A stretch of 64,000 bases of DNA from Moringa oleifera (taxonomy: Eukaryota > Streptophyta > Magnoliopsida > Brassicales > Moringaceae), in contig JAJFZO010000094.1 in assembly GCA_021397835.1 (NCBI GenBank), forward strand, positions 6,796,001 to 6,860,000. The letters run 5' to 3'. Within the stretch, counting starts at the first letter, position 1. The number at the start of each line of letters is the position of its first letter. A program made the position numbers and the translations under genes. Positions 1-13,600 of the stretch are shown piece by piece. The notes below the pieces were generated by a model. That model was not told where the DNA came from. It searched no databases and was given only the letters and a program-made list of their open reading frames with translations.

Positions 1-7
1 CAATATA

Positions 8-78
8 GGTACGAAATTAACATGAATACACGAAATTAGAAACCTAGGTACGAATTAACATGAAGACACGAAATGAAC
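8..78. repeat. Two-copy GGTACGA repeat in the DUF1985 gene intron
   Basis: Two imperfect copies of a unit of about 40 bp begin with GGTACGAAATTAACATGAA and contain ACACGAAAT. They share the GGTACGA core with the array at 1080-1256, so related repeats lie on both sides of the two exons. Confidence 0.7.
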
Positions 79-90
79 AATATTGCTTAC

Positions 91-1066
91 AGTGTTTGTG
101 AATATCTTCTTGCAATCTGCGTTATGCGGCTTTCGATGGAACCTCCATCGGCAAATCCGTGGCAATGGTAGGTTAGAGCTCGACAACCTACTACCATGCA
201 TGTTGGTAGCAAGAATCACCTCGAACGCAAAGATCTATAGAAAAAGGAAATCAAGTTATGCTTCATGAAGATAAAATTAAATTAAATCCATTGAAATAAA
301 AAATAAAAAATAAAAATTAATAAAGATGTTTGATCCTTACTTGCAGTGCCCATACGAAGCCGTAGGCATTGTAGTTCATCCTACTGGAATCCATTGCTCG
401 ATTAGCAACTGCCTTCTTGAAATGCAGCAATGAGTTGCAGAAGACCCATGTGCCCCACAGAAAGCGATCAAATGCATCTATATTGTCCACCAGGTGAAAT
501 TGCCAGTTGGAGACATGCTGGCGCTCGTCATGGCCTTTGATGAAGCCATTTAACAGATAAAGCAACGCCAACTTCACTTTGTCATCTTCATCTTCAAAGT
601 CCCCTTCCAGCAGCCTGGTCTTGATGCAACTTCCACTGATCTTATCCCTTCCTCCGAAGTATTTAGCATGGATTCCAGACGGATTAGCTGCAATGGTGTC
701 TGTGTCCGGTAGCTCGCCAAACTTCAAGCCAGTGATTAGACAGAATTTCAGTTTGCTGAAACGAACCTCATTCTGCCCAAGTCTGAACCACATTTCGTCC
801 TCCCGGTCTTGTTGAATCTCCCGAAGTAGAAGATTGTGGACTATAATCCCAGAGAAGTTGAAATCTGCGTGCACATGTAGAAAATGCCCCAGACAGGTCC
901 TTTCAAACTTCTCCTTCTGAGAGTCATCTAAAATTTGCTTCAAAGTCGGGATGACATCGTTGTCGCAGTGTTTCATTAACTTCCCAGTCTTCCAGGACTC
1001 TTTAGGGATCACATAGGGCTTATGAGATGTAGAGCTGGTTGCCATCTGCAATTGATCAAAAAACAT
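91..1066 (-). CDS. DUF1985 domain protein, 5' part (two exons)
   Basis: The biochemical role is unknown. DUF1985 is a plant-specific domain often found in proteins that also carry a Ulp1/C48 protease domain and in genes carried by Mutator-like transposons. Exon 1 is 341-1066 (possible starts at 1066 or, more family-like, the MATSSTS Met at 1045) and ends at a clear donor (CTGCAA|GTAAGG). Exon 2 is 91-234, after acceptor CTATAG, and ends at donor ACT|GTAAGC. The phase is 0 at both junctions. The join reads WALQ-IFAFEVI, matching the usual end of the domain, followed by a PRICRWR-like stretch. Family landmarks are the KFCLITGLKFG core and the LALLYLLNGFIKG segment. Later exons, where a protease domain could lie, are outside the window. 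The gene lies between GGTACGA repeat blocks, which suggests a transposon context. The family call is fairly sure; expression and completeness are unknown. Confidence 0.7.
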
Positions 1067-1079
1067 GTCAAAATGCGAG

Positions 1080-1256
1080 CAAACAGTATACGATTTTTGA
1101 AAACTTGGTACGATTAATGGGTACGATTTATAAAACTTGGTACGATTTTGAAGAATTGGGTACGATTACTTGGTACGATTATAAAACTTGGTACGATTTG
1201 AAGAATTGGGTACGATTAAGTGGTACGATTTATAAAACTTGGTACGATTTTTAAAA
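1080..1256. repeat. TACGATT minisatellite with a higher-order unit
   Basis: About ten copies of the core TACGATT occur in 175 bases, mostly preceded by GG. Three sub-unit types (with spacers like TATAAAACTTGG, TGAAGAATTGGG and ACTTGG) recur in the same order, forming a higher-order unit of about 50-52 bp. The array starts some 15-35 bases upstream of the candidate start codons of the DUF1985 gene, so it occupies its leader or promoter. Confidence 0.9.
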
Positions 1257-2519
1257 TTAGTTGCGTTTTGACCTAACATGATACGAATATAACGAACAGA
1301 TACACATAGATGCACCTAAAGCAAGAAATTGGTGCACACAGTCACCGAAGATTGAAAATAGGTAATATACCCAAACCAGTTTTTTTATTTTAATGTATCA
1401 AAAGAAAAATTAAAAAATGCACAGCGACATGAGGGAAGAATTTTCACTCGTGTGTATTCAACAGAAAGGAATGAAGAATTTAAGCTAAGTGATGAAAAGT
1501 TAAAACCATACCGCTATTGATTTCGGAGTTCTTCAGTAGCTTGTGGATAATCTTCAAAGGTCGGTTTACAATGCAAGCGAAGAAATGAACAAACACTGAA
1601 TACAGAAAGACGAAGCTAAGTGATGAAGTTTACCGCCACAGATAGAAGAGAGGGAAAGAGAGACGTTTCAGATGTTTGACTTTTGAGATTCTATATTTGG
1701 ACAAATAAGTAATTGCACATGTTGCCAAAAGGTAATTTTGTTTTAAAGTGTCTAAAAAGTGCTAAAAAAATATACATTATTAATGTTGATTATTTACATA
1801 AATACCCTTATACGGACGACTACAAACACAAAATTCCCTTTCTTCTTCTTTGGGCAATTGGTAACATGACATTTAGCCCATCAGCGGCGTGATAATGGAA
1901 AGAACACGGCAAGTTCAAGACTGCATGTGTTGTGGCGGCTCCCAGGTTGACTTTTAAGCAAATTAATGTAGGAGCAGAAACCAAACTGTGGGGTGATTAT
2001 ATCAACTTCGTGGGACTGTTGATGTTTCTTTTTTCCTTTTAAACGTATGATAGAAGAGAATCAGGTGGTCGTCCAGGGAGTTTGTCTTTTAGTTTGGTAT
2101 TGTTTATTTATTGTCAAATTCATATCAGATCATTTCTCTATCATTGCGATTTCAAGTTGAAATGGAAAGATTCAAATGGAAATACCAACTTGAAAATGCA
2201 TGTATGGCTTTTTATTGGTTTTGAGTCTTTGATAAGACTCCACAACAGTGAAAGACTCTTTCTGGGCAAGTCTGTCAAAAAGATTGTTTTTTTTCCGTTT
2301 CTGAGGGGCGTACAACGGCCCACCACATTTCACTTTTGGAAAAGAGAAGGTAAGAAAAGCAATCTCCCTGGCGTTTATCTGGGGTAGAAACATCTGACAC
2401 CAACAAGAGAACCAACGTCTTCATAGCAATAGCTTCAAGCATTTTGCCATAGATATCCTTCAATGTTCCAGACCAAAATATTCCTTACATAGAATCTACA
2501 ATGCTTTATAGGTTTTAAA

Positions 2520-2555
<36 letters not shown>

Positions 2556-3606
2556 CTTTGCAGATATAAGTGATAGAATCTGGTTTAATACCATATCCGT
2601 GCATATGAAATCAACATGTATTAAAATAACAAGTCCAGCACGGGAACCTGAATGTTAATCACCCAAACTAACATGAGTGACCAATGGCCACATCTAATGC
2701 AACCCAAAACCCAAAATGATCTGATTTAAGATAACTAAGGATCTGGATCAACCCAAAACTCCTTAAACCATGAAACTAACCTAAACTCAAAATAATCAGA
2801 GCAACAACTGCTTGGCTCAGCCAAGATTGGCATCAATTTCCATTTTCCATAATAGCTCATAAATGACAACCGAAATGCAATTTTAACGTAAGCACAGTGT
2901 TCTTGTTGGTGTCTCAGAGACATTTATTGAATCATAAAGATGTGGCCCGGATAACTGAGAAGCTCAGGATGGTAGAAAAAACATCAGTCAGGTATCTCAA
3001 GGGTCTCAATGTTGTATAGAGGAATCTGCTCTCAGGGTTCCAACAACCGGTCGTTGGATTCAGAATCATTCATGGCAGACAGGTCACTTGAATCTTCTCA
3101 TATACAAAATAGACATTTGCTTTCTTGACGGAGAAAAAAAAAGAATACAAGAGGAGAAACTAAATCATCTCACCTATAGAAGGGAACATAAAAACTTAAT
3201 ACAAAGAAAAACTAGGATTGAAAAATGACTAGGATAGATTTGTGTGGTGACATAGAAGTTATTGTTGGTTCAGCTAGTTTAAGTTTCTTGCAATGTAGTG
3301 ATTTTATCATACCATTGCCCAAGAACCACTGATGTGTGTTCATAAAACAGTAAAAGCATCTTGAAGCATGAATATTTCTATTCAGACTAATGGAAACAAA
3401 AATCATCACAACCGTTTTCAGGGTTTCACCTAATGTGGTTACTTCCAACAACATACTTCTGTTGTAGAAAGTTTGTCAGTCTACCAAAATTTTCCTAGGG
3501 AGAGCTTGTGACTCCCTTCTGCTGTTCCACCATAAAAATTATTGGCATATAAGAAAGAATAAAAGAATGTGACCAGGGAAAAGTTTGAGAAGATTAGAGA
3601 TGATTA
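1257..3606. other. Intergenic DNA and VIH 3' flank
   Basis: No gene is recognised. The stretch holds a (CT)n microsatellite at about 2521-2553. The part nearest 3607 must contain the 3' UTR of the VIH gene, but I could not fix its end. Short open frames here (for example around 2082-2390) show no family resemblance. Confidence 0.5.
2521..2553. repeat. (CT)n microsatellite
   Basis: An uninterrupted run of about 16 CT dinucleotides. Confidence 0.95.
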
Positions 3607-6600
3607 TTACTTCCCATTTGCATTAGCATTCTTATGGAAAGGCCAAAGGTTTACCAGGCGTTCGAGCACTGATGCACTTTTTGAGAAATACCCCGAGAAT
3701 CCCGCAGGTGTAGATGGTGGGGGGAAGTCCTCCGCTGGCATGGCAAATGAGCGAATCATCTTTTCCATTTTCTCTAGTGTAAGATATGATCCGACCTCTT
3801 GCAACCTTTCTGGACCCATTATTGGGAGTGTGTGCTCCTGATGCAATGATGCAGCTTCACTGTCGTTCTTCTGCAATGAACAAAGGATAGGAGTTGTACC
3901 GTGCTTTGGTTTAAAATTGGATTCCTATTTTTAATTAGTTTCTGATGTAAGAAACTTTTACTGAATTGAGAATACATTACCTCCAAAGGCGATAAATCAG
4001 CACCACGGCTAAATGTTAATTCAATGCGGAACCTTTTAGGGTCTTCCAAAGCTACCTGCAATTTCAATTTGAGATATACAAGTTCAGTCACTCAGCCAGA
4101 TGTCAGGTCATATTAACAATCTCAAATAAGGAATCAAATAGACACCCAAAGATGGCTTGTCTTCCTTGTTTCTTTCCCTCTTGATAATGCAATATATCAG
4201 TATGAGTCTGTTAAACCTATAACAAACTTCCTAACCGGCCATGCCAGCCTGAGACAGTAACTACTAGCTCAGATTAATATCATCTGGGGAGAGGCATCCC
4301 AGTGATCAATTAAAAGGTAATGACGAAACTTCCTGATTGGCCATTGTAGGCTAAGCATTATTAGCTCAAAGAATTGACTGCACACCATCTGGAAAATGCA
4401 TCCAAGTAATCAAAAAAAGTACTACGCTGTGAAACATATAAAGAAAAGGTAACTACCTCTGTATTCTCAAACATCCTCAACACAATATAACTCATATAGT
4501 CAAGCTCCTTAGTCTTATACAAACGCTCCAGAGCATTTTGGCAAACAAGGCTTTCCTCTCCTTGAAGAGATTCATCCAGGTTACAGTAGCGAAGAACATT
4601 CATCAAAGAGTGGATATGTGATTCCTGTGATTACAAATTATACAGAAAAATATGCAGATCTCATTCAATCTGAAATGTCAAATAAATAACACTTTTGGCA
4701 TATCAGGGTGCTGCAAAGCCAAACTGTACATCAGATCTGGAATCCTTTGAGCACATCAGGGAAGGTCAACTTAAAGTGCCTTCCACTCATTCATGACAAT
4801 ATGCATTTGCAGCTTTATGTAAAGGAAAAGTAGTAAACTCTATTTGTACGTTGTTTTTTCTGATGAAAAATAAATGATAGATTACCCAAACCCCATAGCT
4901 CCAAATGTTTCAATCCCTGACTGCACATTTGGAGGTAATGCTACTCAGCCAACTAATTTGGAAACATAACATATCTAGGTTAAGACAATAAATGCACCCC
5001 ATACTTCTTTCTGGTGCCAAGGCTGCATGAGAATTAGACTGATATCTTAAACTAAAAACTATATAATATAATGCCGATCCATCATTCGGAATCTTCATAG
5101 TTGAGAGGAATACCTTTTATAAAACAATTTTGAAGGCCCTGAAGACAGCTTAACACTTGAAAAATTATAAAAACTTCTTTTTTCTTTCTTTTTCTTCTTT
5201 TACTAGCCATTTAAAAGAAAGTTAAATAGCATAAAGTATCCATACAATAAAAGATGGAAAAATGAATAAAATTCTTTTGGTTGAAATTTAGCAGCAAACT
5301 TTGCTGCAGTTAATGTGACTATCCATACAATAAAAGATTGAAAAATGAATAAAATTCTTCTGGTTGAAATTTAGCAGCAAACTTTGCCTGCAGTTAATGT
5401 GTGGATTTTTGAGTGGCAGTGATTAGGAGTAAATGCTTCTCAGTTGGACAAACCATATTGAAGTTAAATGCATCAATGTAATGAATGCTCTGCTCAGCAA
5501 AAAGTAAAAATAATAAAACATCATCAAAAAGATAAATTTTCCTGCAGTGAAAGGAAGCCCTTTTTAAATAAAGTTGATCTTTCACGATTATAGTCTTAAA
5601 TGAGGGATGAGAGATTAATTTTGCCTTGCTTAAACCATATTTTGTTAACTGGCTTAAGCACTGAGACGTAGAGATAGAAATTAAGGCAGTTCATAAATAC
5701 AAGACCTACGAGACCAAGTGAATAACAATGGTATACTATACTCACAGATGTAAAATAAAGGCGTGTCCTAACATGCCGTTCAGGTGTCTTGACATTTGCA
5801 TACCTGACATAAGATGAGATAACAGTAAGATGACAAAGTATGGTGGAGAAAATGAAGTACAAGGAAAAAAGATTTGTGAATTCACTTTGGATCTAAACGA
5901 TATTTGGTTTCTTTATCATCATCATCATCCTTGTCCATCGAAATTTCATTTGTGCTTGGTCTTCTCATGTCATCAGTTTTGATGGAAAGCTTTGGCTCCG
6001 CATCTTCCTTTCCATTCATAGCTGAGGAGTGCTGGTCTTGATTACTCTTTAATTCAGCAACGCTAATGGCCTCTTCACGAGTGTTCCTCAAGTCAATCAT
6101 AATTTTACCCAACAGACGTCGAGCAATCTGAAGCAACATTGCAAGAATTAAGTGAGAGCAAAAATACACTGATATTTACTAGGAACCGAGACTAGACGCA
6201 AAAACAATATAGTTGGTATGAAGATATCACATCATTTCATGGGAAGCAATATTTTCTCAGTGGAAACTGGGACACATGCAAAAGCAACAGATCCGTTGAT
6301 TCTAATTGTTTCCTTTTCAATGTTATGATGTCTTGATGTGGCTTTCTATGTTAAAAATTTTCATTAGATGTATCTTAACTAAGTAGTTACGGAACAATTA
6401 AATGCTCTGGATTGAGCAACTATAGTCAGAGCCCTACATGGATGTAGCCATCCAGTAAATAATTGTTGAGATTGTCACAATGAATTTTCCCTCTCTTGAG
6501 AAAATGTTGAGGAAAATGGATGTTTAATCAACCAAAGCCTCAATATCCCAGTGATACAAGTTTCAACAACCATTTATTTACATCCTTAAGCTGTTATGTG

Positions 6601-9600
6601 AAATGCTCAGTCAAATTGATCAGAGGCAGGCTTCTTTTTCCATATGGATGTGCTGTAGTTGAACAAATTAATGCAACATGACATTTGAATTCTACTCCGC
6701 AATTTTTATACCCTCATACTTTTTTCCTTTTCCCCTCTATTTTCTGGAAAATACAACTGCACTCTTTTTCCATACCACAATGGAAGGATCTATTATTTTG
6801 CAACATCAGTTCCGATCAAAAGTCTGTACTTGAAATTAAATGTATGTAAATAAAATAAGAAAGCAAGAAACAACACATGATAAAAATTCCAAAAGGGAAG
6901 GGCAGAGAGCAGATAGTTCACCTTTGAACCAATTTTCAGCTTTTGTTTTGGATTAATTCCATATTCATTTGGGATAACACCATCTGCAAGTAACTGCAAT
7001 AACAATATGCAGACTACAATAATCAACATGATCCAATGACCGACATGCAACTAGAACAAGTGAGGTGTTTCCTCTCAATTCCAATCTATTTTTCACAATA
7101 GTCATGCCTAAAACATGAACTTCAGAGTACTTGACTCTAACATAAAGATGCGTTTAGTACCCGGGATAGGATTGGACTATTATGATGGAATAAGATTGGA
7201 TTGGGAAGGGATTATATTTATATTGTAATTTGTTTATTATATTTTATTATCTTTTTACTTAAAAAGATATGATTATAAAATAAATTTTACAAATATGAGC
7301 AATTACTAAAAAATAATTATCAATATTTAATCAATAATATTGATATTTTAAAACATATATTAGATCAATTTAAAATAATATTTTATTTAGAATAGCTTGA
7401 AAATCAAAAGAAATTAATAATGTAACGTTAACGACAAGTTTAGATTGCATTATAACTAATTAATGAACATATTTTACTTCTTCATTTAATTTTTAAAACA
7501 TATGTTTATATTAATTCAAAATAAAATTTTCAATCTTGTGATATTAATGATATAAAGTAAAACTTAAGTTAAATGCATTAATTCATCCCACCTTTTGAAA
7601 GGATAATTTTATGCCACTAATTCAAGAGGACAAAATTATTCCTTTCTAATAGGATAAAAAGGAATACGGGATAAACTTAGGTCCCATCTTTGCACCAAAC
7701 ATGGGATTGAGATAAAAATTATCCTATCCCAATTCAATTTCCTACAACAACAAACATGGTCTAAGAGGACAATTGTTCAAATGCTACAAGATATGGTCAT
7801 CAAAGCAGAATTTCAAAGATTGTGGGAAAAGCAGCTGCAGAGTAAAGAATCCCCGAGTTATTCCTTATCATTTGTTTAAGAAAGAAAAAGAAGAGAGGAA
7901 AAGAGAGAGAATTATCTGCAGTGCTGAATTCACTGCAGAGTTCAGTTCTGCTTGTACCTGAGCAACTTTGAAGAGTTCATCTAACCCTTCCAGGTTGAGA
8001 TGAGCATTATGCAAGAGATCATATCTGTCAAAAGGTAGGTCATCAAAAAAACATAAACAGCCAGAAATAAAAGCTCAACCAATATCAATAAAGGACCTTC
8101 TTAGTCAATGAGAACTCAAATTTTTAATCAAGATAAACCAAAAATTATAAATTTTCATTAATTTTAAAAACAGATTATGATGAAGAATAGGTAGAATGAA
8201 AATAAAAAGGATACCTAATCAGATATATATTCTTTCATGTTCCTTTCGTATTTACAAACTGAAAGCGGAACTTTTTTTTTTTTGAAGTAGGCTATTGAAA
8301 CAGTGATGGTGTGTTTCAAGCTTTAGCTTTGATAGCTAATACCAGAAAATTGAAGGACAGCGTAGAGTTATAGTTTACAGTCCATATGCAGTACGACTAT
8401 TCCACTGTCAACATAAGTTCCCTGTCTGGAAGTATTGTGCTTCATTGAATTTGGTGGGTGACTAAACAAGATGGGATTAACAAAATTAAGTAGTGCCATG
8501 CTCGGGGTTACAGTCAACATAGTGAAGCCTAATTGAGATCAACTTGACAGTGAGTAAACGGGTTTGGGAAGTTAATCATGTGGCTGACATCAATAGACAT
8601 GGATGGCATGAAACTGGTACAGAGGGTAAAAAAAGGGATTGCAATGCCTGTCAACTAGGAGAAGCCCCTCTCTTTTCTCTAAAACAGAACTTCACTATTA
8701 TTCTACCCATTTACTTAATTGTTTTTAATTGATTGGATGCTTTTGGGTCCTTTTTTTCCTTTTTCATATAATCGGTTTTGTGCTTTGATGAGTACATTTA
8801 CGTGAATTTCCTACACTAGTTACAAGTTTGAAGTAAAATTAATTATTTCATCATGCCATTTGCCTGGATGCCAACCCAAATTGACAAGTACATGTATGTA
8901 AAATTACTTAATGATGCTCAAAGGCATCTAGCTCCAGTGGCTACATAACATTAGTCATGCAAAAAGCCCTGAGTTCATATGCCTAGGAATGGTTTCTTTT
9001 TCCTTCCACCCTCTTCAGATTAGGGGCTGTGGGTTCCCTAGGTTTTTAGTTTCTTGCATAAATGAATCTAGCAAGCCATTCAATAATTCCCCATAGGTTA
9101 TGATACTTGTAAATGGAGGCACCTCTTGTACCATTCATAGCTATGCAATTATATTTGTTTATACATATATAAAAAGCCACTCAATAATTTGCTAGAAGGA
9201 GCTGCAACATGCAATAACCTAGAGACCACCATGAATACCTTTCTACAGAACTTAGAGGATTTAGTTCCCACCAAAAAAAAAAAAAAAAAGCTACAGAAAC
9301 AGGATATTTCCACACATATGATAGCTGGAATGTGTAATGCAGTGAAGTCATAATAACAGTTTCTAACAAGTTGCATTCAACACAGCAAAAGCAAACAACT
9401 TACTTGCATGAGTCATAAACATCAGGAATTTGTGTTATATCAAATCGTCTGCAGGTAAATCCAACTGTCAGTAACATGCTAGTATCGACTTCCCATAAAT
9501 AATATATATACTTTAGCAATGCCTCAACATCAAAAAAACATAATTTGGACCAGATACAGAGAATGATAAATAACTGAAGGAACAGGTAGCGGATACAGTC

Positions 9601-10581
9601 TACTAACAGAAGCATCACCAAGTTGAATACAAGAGACTTACTCTTTCCTTTCATTATACAGATCCCTTTCAAGTTTTCTCCAGCGAGCATACATCAAAAG
9701 GAATCCCTCACTACCACATGGCAAGCCAGCAGCAATACGATCAACATCGATATTGGTCTTGCCAAGAGCCTTTGCTTGGTCATATGGGAGAATCACATCA
9801 TATGCACTTGTCTCTGTAAGATTCTCATCTTCATCTTTTGCAAGCAGTCTCACTTGTTCAGTCACCTTCTTAGTCAATTTTACCTATTTGTGAACAGAAG
9901 GAAACAGACAGCAAGAAAAGTTAAAAAAATTTGGAAAAGCTCCAATGCTGAGCATAAAATATGCCTCACGGAAATTTGACATGGAAAGTCATTTTAAACA
10001 AATCGCAAAGTACAAGAGGAAGAGGACGGTAGAAAATTCTTTCGTATGATGGATTTCTAAGAGATGAACAAAATGCACACAACGATGCACAGATGGGAAT
10101 CAAGCAGTGACAGCTCTTGCAGATACCAAGAGAAATATCTCCTCTGATATGATAAAACTTGATGAATTGTATAACCAGCTCTTAAGAGTAAAAAATTTTA
10201 AGATTTACCGCATCATTCTGGGTAAAAAACTAAAGATACCAGTTGAATAGATTTACTGGAAAACTCTAGTCATACCATGATCTATGTAAAAGTTGACATG
10301 CAAAAGCATCCACCAACAATATAAAATATTAATGAATGGACAAAATATTTTCCCAAGTATATCAAAATCATGGAACAATTAAGACAACATCAGCAGCAAA
10401 GATCTGCTCCAACCAAAAAGTATCAATAATGATTAATAATGGCGAAGGGAAAAGGTAAAAATTTAATAAGACATGCTAACATAAGTAGTCTTAAAGAAGA
10501 AGCATTATATCCCGTATAGAACCAATTTGTTTAACAGTGGAAGGAGGGGTGAAGATGTATTATAAAATTGTCACAGGATAA

Positions 10582-10619
<38 letters not shown>

Positions 10620-13600
10620 TCGAAGAAGGTTTGTTGTTGAAATGGCTTTTGCGTGTGTACAACTGCATGTCTATGCAAACCGGTCTTCAAGAGTTTCTTA
10701 TAGTGGAACTTTATCAGAGAGAGAGTTGTTATTTTGCATTGAGTACCTGAAGATTGAAAATATGAATCACCTCCCTTTCAAAGATCATGTATACAGTCTT
10801 CTTTGACGTTGGAGTCATTAAATTCTTGCTTTTAGTTCCAAGCAGGCCCAAGTTATAGTCACATTTACATAGTTAAATCTCTTCTTTCAATGAAATATAT
10901 ATATTCATCAGAAAGCATTCAAAGAAAAAGGGGTTGCCTATTAATTATCCAAATTGTACATGAAAAATAATTACCAATTTAGGTAGGAGTTCAGAAGCAT
11001 TTGGTGGCAGGCCAGCTCCATCAGTCATCCAAGGATATTCACATGAACCATTGCTGTGAATTATCTTGCTAGCAGAAGTTATAATCTCATTCAACCTAGC
11101 CTGCATAATATTTTGGGGGAGGGGCGGGGCAACATGCAGCTACGATTAGACATGCTAAATTCATGACGCTATCACTTGCTTCATACAACAATTTAAAAAA
11201 ATCAAAAAGAAAAAACAAAATTACAAATACTTGATGCCCCAATGGCCTTGATAAACTGCATGGCATAGTGATCTCTACTTTCATGTCTTAGAAAGACAAG
11301 TATTTCATAGAACAAGAGACATATACATGCAAGGTAGAGATGTCTAAGCAGGAACCACATAACTAGTTCTTGTTACGTGATTCAGCTGATCATGAGGCAA
11401 CGGAAGTTCTTTTTAACTTAGCTCCGTTCAACTTATCATCATAAACTATCAAGGTGTGACCACACCATACACGTACCCATAAGATGGTGTTTCTTCAATA
11501 TACCAATTGATTTCTCCTTTTCAGAAGCAATATTATGTTACACGGTCTGTTTCCAGCCAAGTTTAATGTATTCTTCCCAAGCAAAATAAAAACTTTTTAC
11601 ACTTAATGAGTTCCCATCAAGTTGCAAGACAAGTTTAGTTCTAACCAATTCATCCTGTCAACTCTACTATGTTATTATTGGTATATCCAAGTCCTGTTTA
11701 ACTTGGTGATCCATGATACATCAAACAGTGAAAGGATGAAAACAGGAGAGTTGCTGTGGTTGAAATATGCAAGGAACCCCTGAATCCAAGCTTAAACAAC
11801 TCATGGATAACTATAACAACCAACGTACTCCTGAAGAATACAGTCCCAAACGGGCCAACTGGTTGATTGTGCAGATTAAGCCCAGCTCAACCAGGCAATA
11901 AAGTAGTCAATTTGAAGCTCCCTCACCAATCTACTCATGTCTAAGTGTCTAGATTTGAGCCATTCAGTCAGGACATGCAGCAAAGATATCCTTTTGGCAA
12001 CAATCTCAAATAGAGTGTGCTCATGGAGCAACTTTAAAGACTGCAGTATTCCTCTGAGTTTCTGATGTTGACATATGATACAGATACATAGGCAAAACTC
12101 TGAATTAAAGGCAAGAAAATACCTTGGCTTCTTCCATTTCAATGCTAGCATTGTCAAGTCCATCCAACATGGAAGAATCCTTGCTAACAAGAGAAACCTT
12201 GAAAAAAGTGATCAGGTCAGAAACACTCCCAAGTCAAAAGCAGTTGAAACTCTCTTAAAGAAAAGGTGCAAACCAGGATTGGTGTTAGCTGCCCCTCAAG
12301 GTCAAGGAGGCCTTTGGCAAAAGCAGCTGCAGACATCTGTCATCAAATAGCTTGTAGGTAATGTCATTTAATGATCATCAAATATGTTACAATTTCAAAT
12401 AACATAAAATAAACACCAAAGCCACTATGCAAATACACAATAAAATAATCAAAGATCAAATACTGCGTGGTCCTACTGAGGCTATACCTGCACACGACCC
12501 TCATCAGAGCTGTAAATTTTAAGATCATGACGGTATGTACTATGGAGGCGAAGCAGGCCAGTACCTTCACCTGCAATTATACAGACTTCGTTAAGAAAAA
12601 CACATAAACATTAACACTGTTATCTACCACTGTGATTACCTCTATACAGAAAGCTGGTAGTTTTCTTGAACAACGCATCATGAGAGACATGCAGATATTT
12701 GACCCATAAACTACTGATAAAATGAATGTCAAAAAACAAATAGGATCTATATGGGTCAAATGAGGCTCTGAGTCAGGTAAAGTATGCTTCATTTCCTTCT
12801 TGATTTAATTAAATGAGGCTCTGAGTCAGGTAAAGTATGCTCCATTTCCTTTTTGACTTAAGTCAAAATGGTAGGTGAATGGTAAAACAGCAGTAGCCAC
12901 CTCAAACATGCAGGCATCCAAAAGGGCTGAGGTTTCAAAAAATTAAATTTTAAACTGCACTGCAGAAAACGTAAGAGAAAATTCTCTACTTCCGTGATGT
13001 TGTACAGCCAAATTCACGCAAAAATTATGGCTTACAATACTAACATTTACCAATGCAAAAGCTTGATCTCTTAACAAGAAAAAATTCAATAAGAATAACT
13101 GCTTACAAGAGTGTGAAAATCTAGGTGAGATGTCATGTAAAGAATGTAGTCCCCTGAACAAATAAATCGGAAAATTTGTCCCATACTCATGCTTCATATT
13201 AGACATCATAAGCACTTCAAACAATGGATAAACTGGAAATTAGTAAAGAAAATAGTTGAAAAGCAATGCCAATGCTAATTGAGCAACCTAATCTATAAAT
13301 GGTTAAATGACACAAGAATTTTGTGAAACATTGCAAACTGAAGATATAGCGACTCACACATGAACCAAAGCAGAAATTCTTCAAACATACACATAGATTC
13401 GCCATAAGGTTGGAACCAAACACAGAAAATATCATATACTAGGGGAAATTCTTTTAGATTTGGCCCAAGTTGTTCTCAAGTAGCAAAGGGACAGTAAAGA
13501 ATTCACTTGTCAGCTTATTGCTGAATAAAAGTACCAATAAACCTCAGGTGCATGTACCTCTGATGAGCTTTGAAAAAGTAAAGCGAAAAATAACTTTCCA

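Noticed and set aside
1039..1254. Plus-strand frame of 71 codons with repeated TWYDFKNW-like peptides
   Set aside because: It is simply the translation of the TACGATT minisatellite; the period and lack of splice or family support make coding unlikely.
1080..1256. CRISPR-like array
   Set aside because: Short irregular direct repeats without unique spacers of constant length, in plant nuclear DNA; it is a minisatellite.
2082..2463. Overlapping small frames on both strands near 2.1-2.5 kb, one with a signal-peptide-like MKTLVLLLVSD
   Set aside because: No family resemblance, no splice context, and overlapping frames on both strands point to chance.
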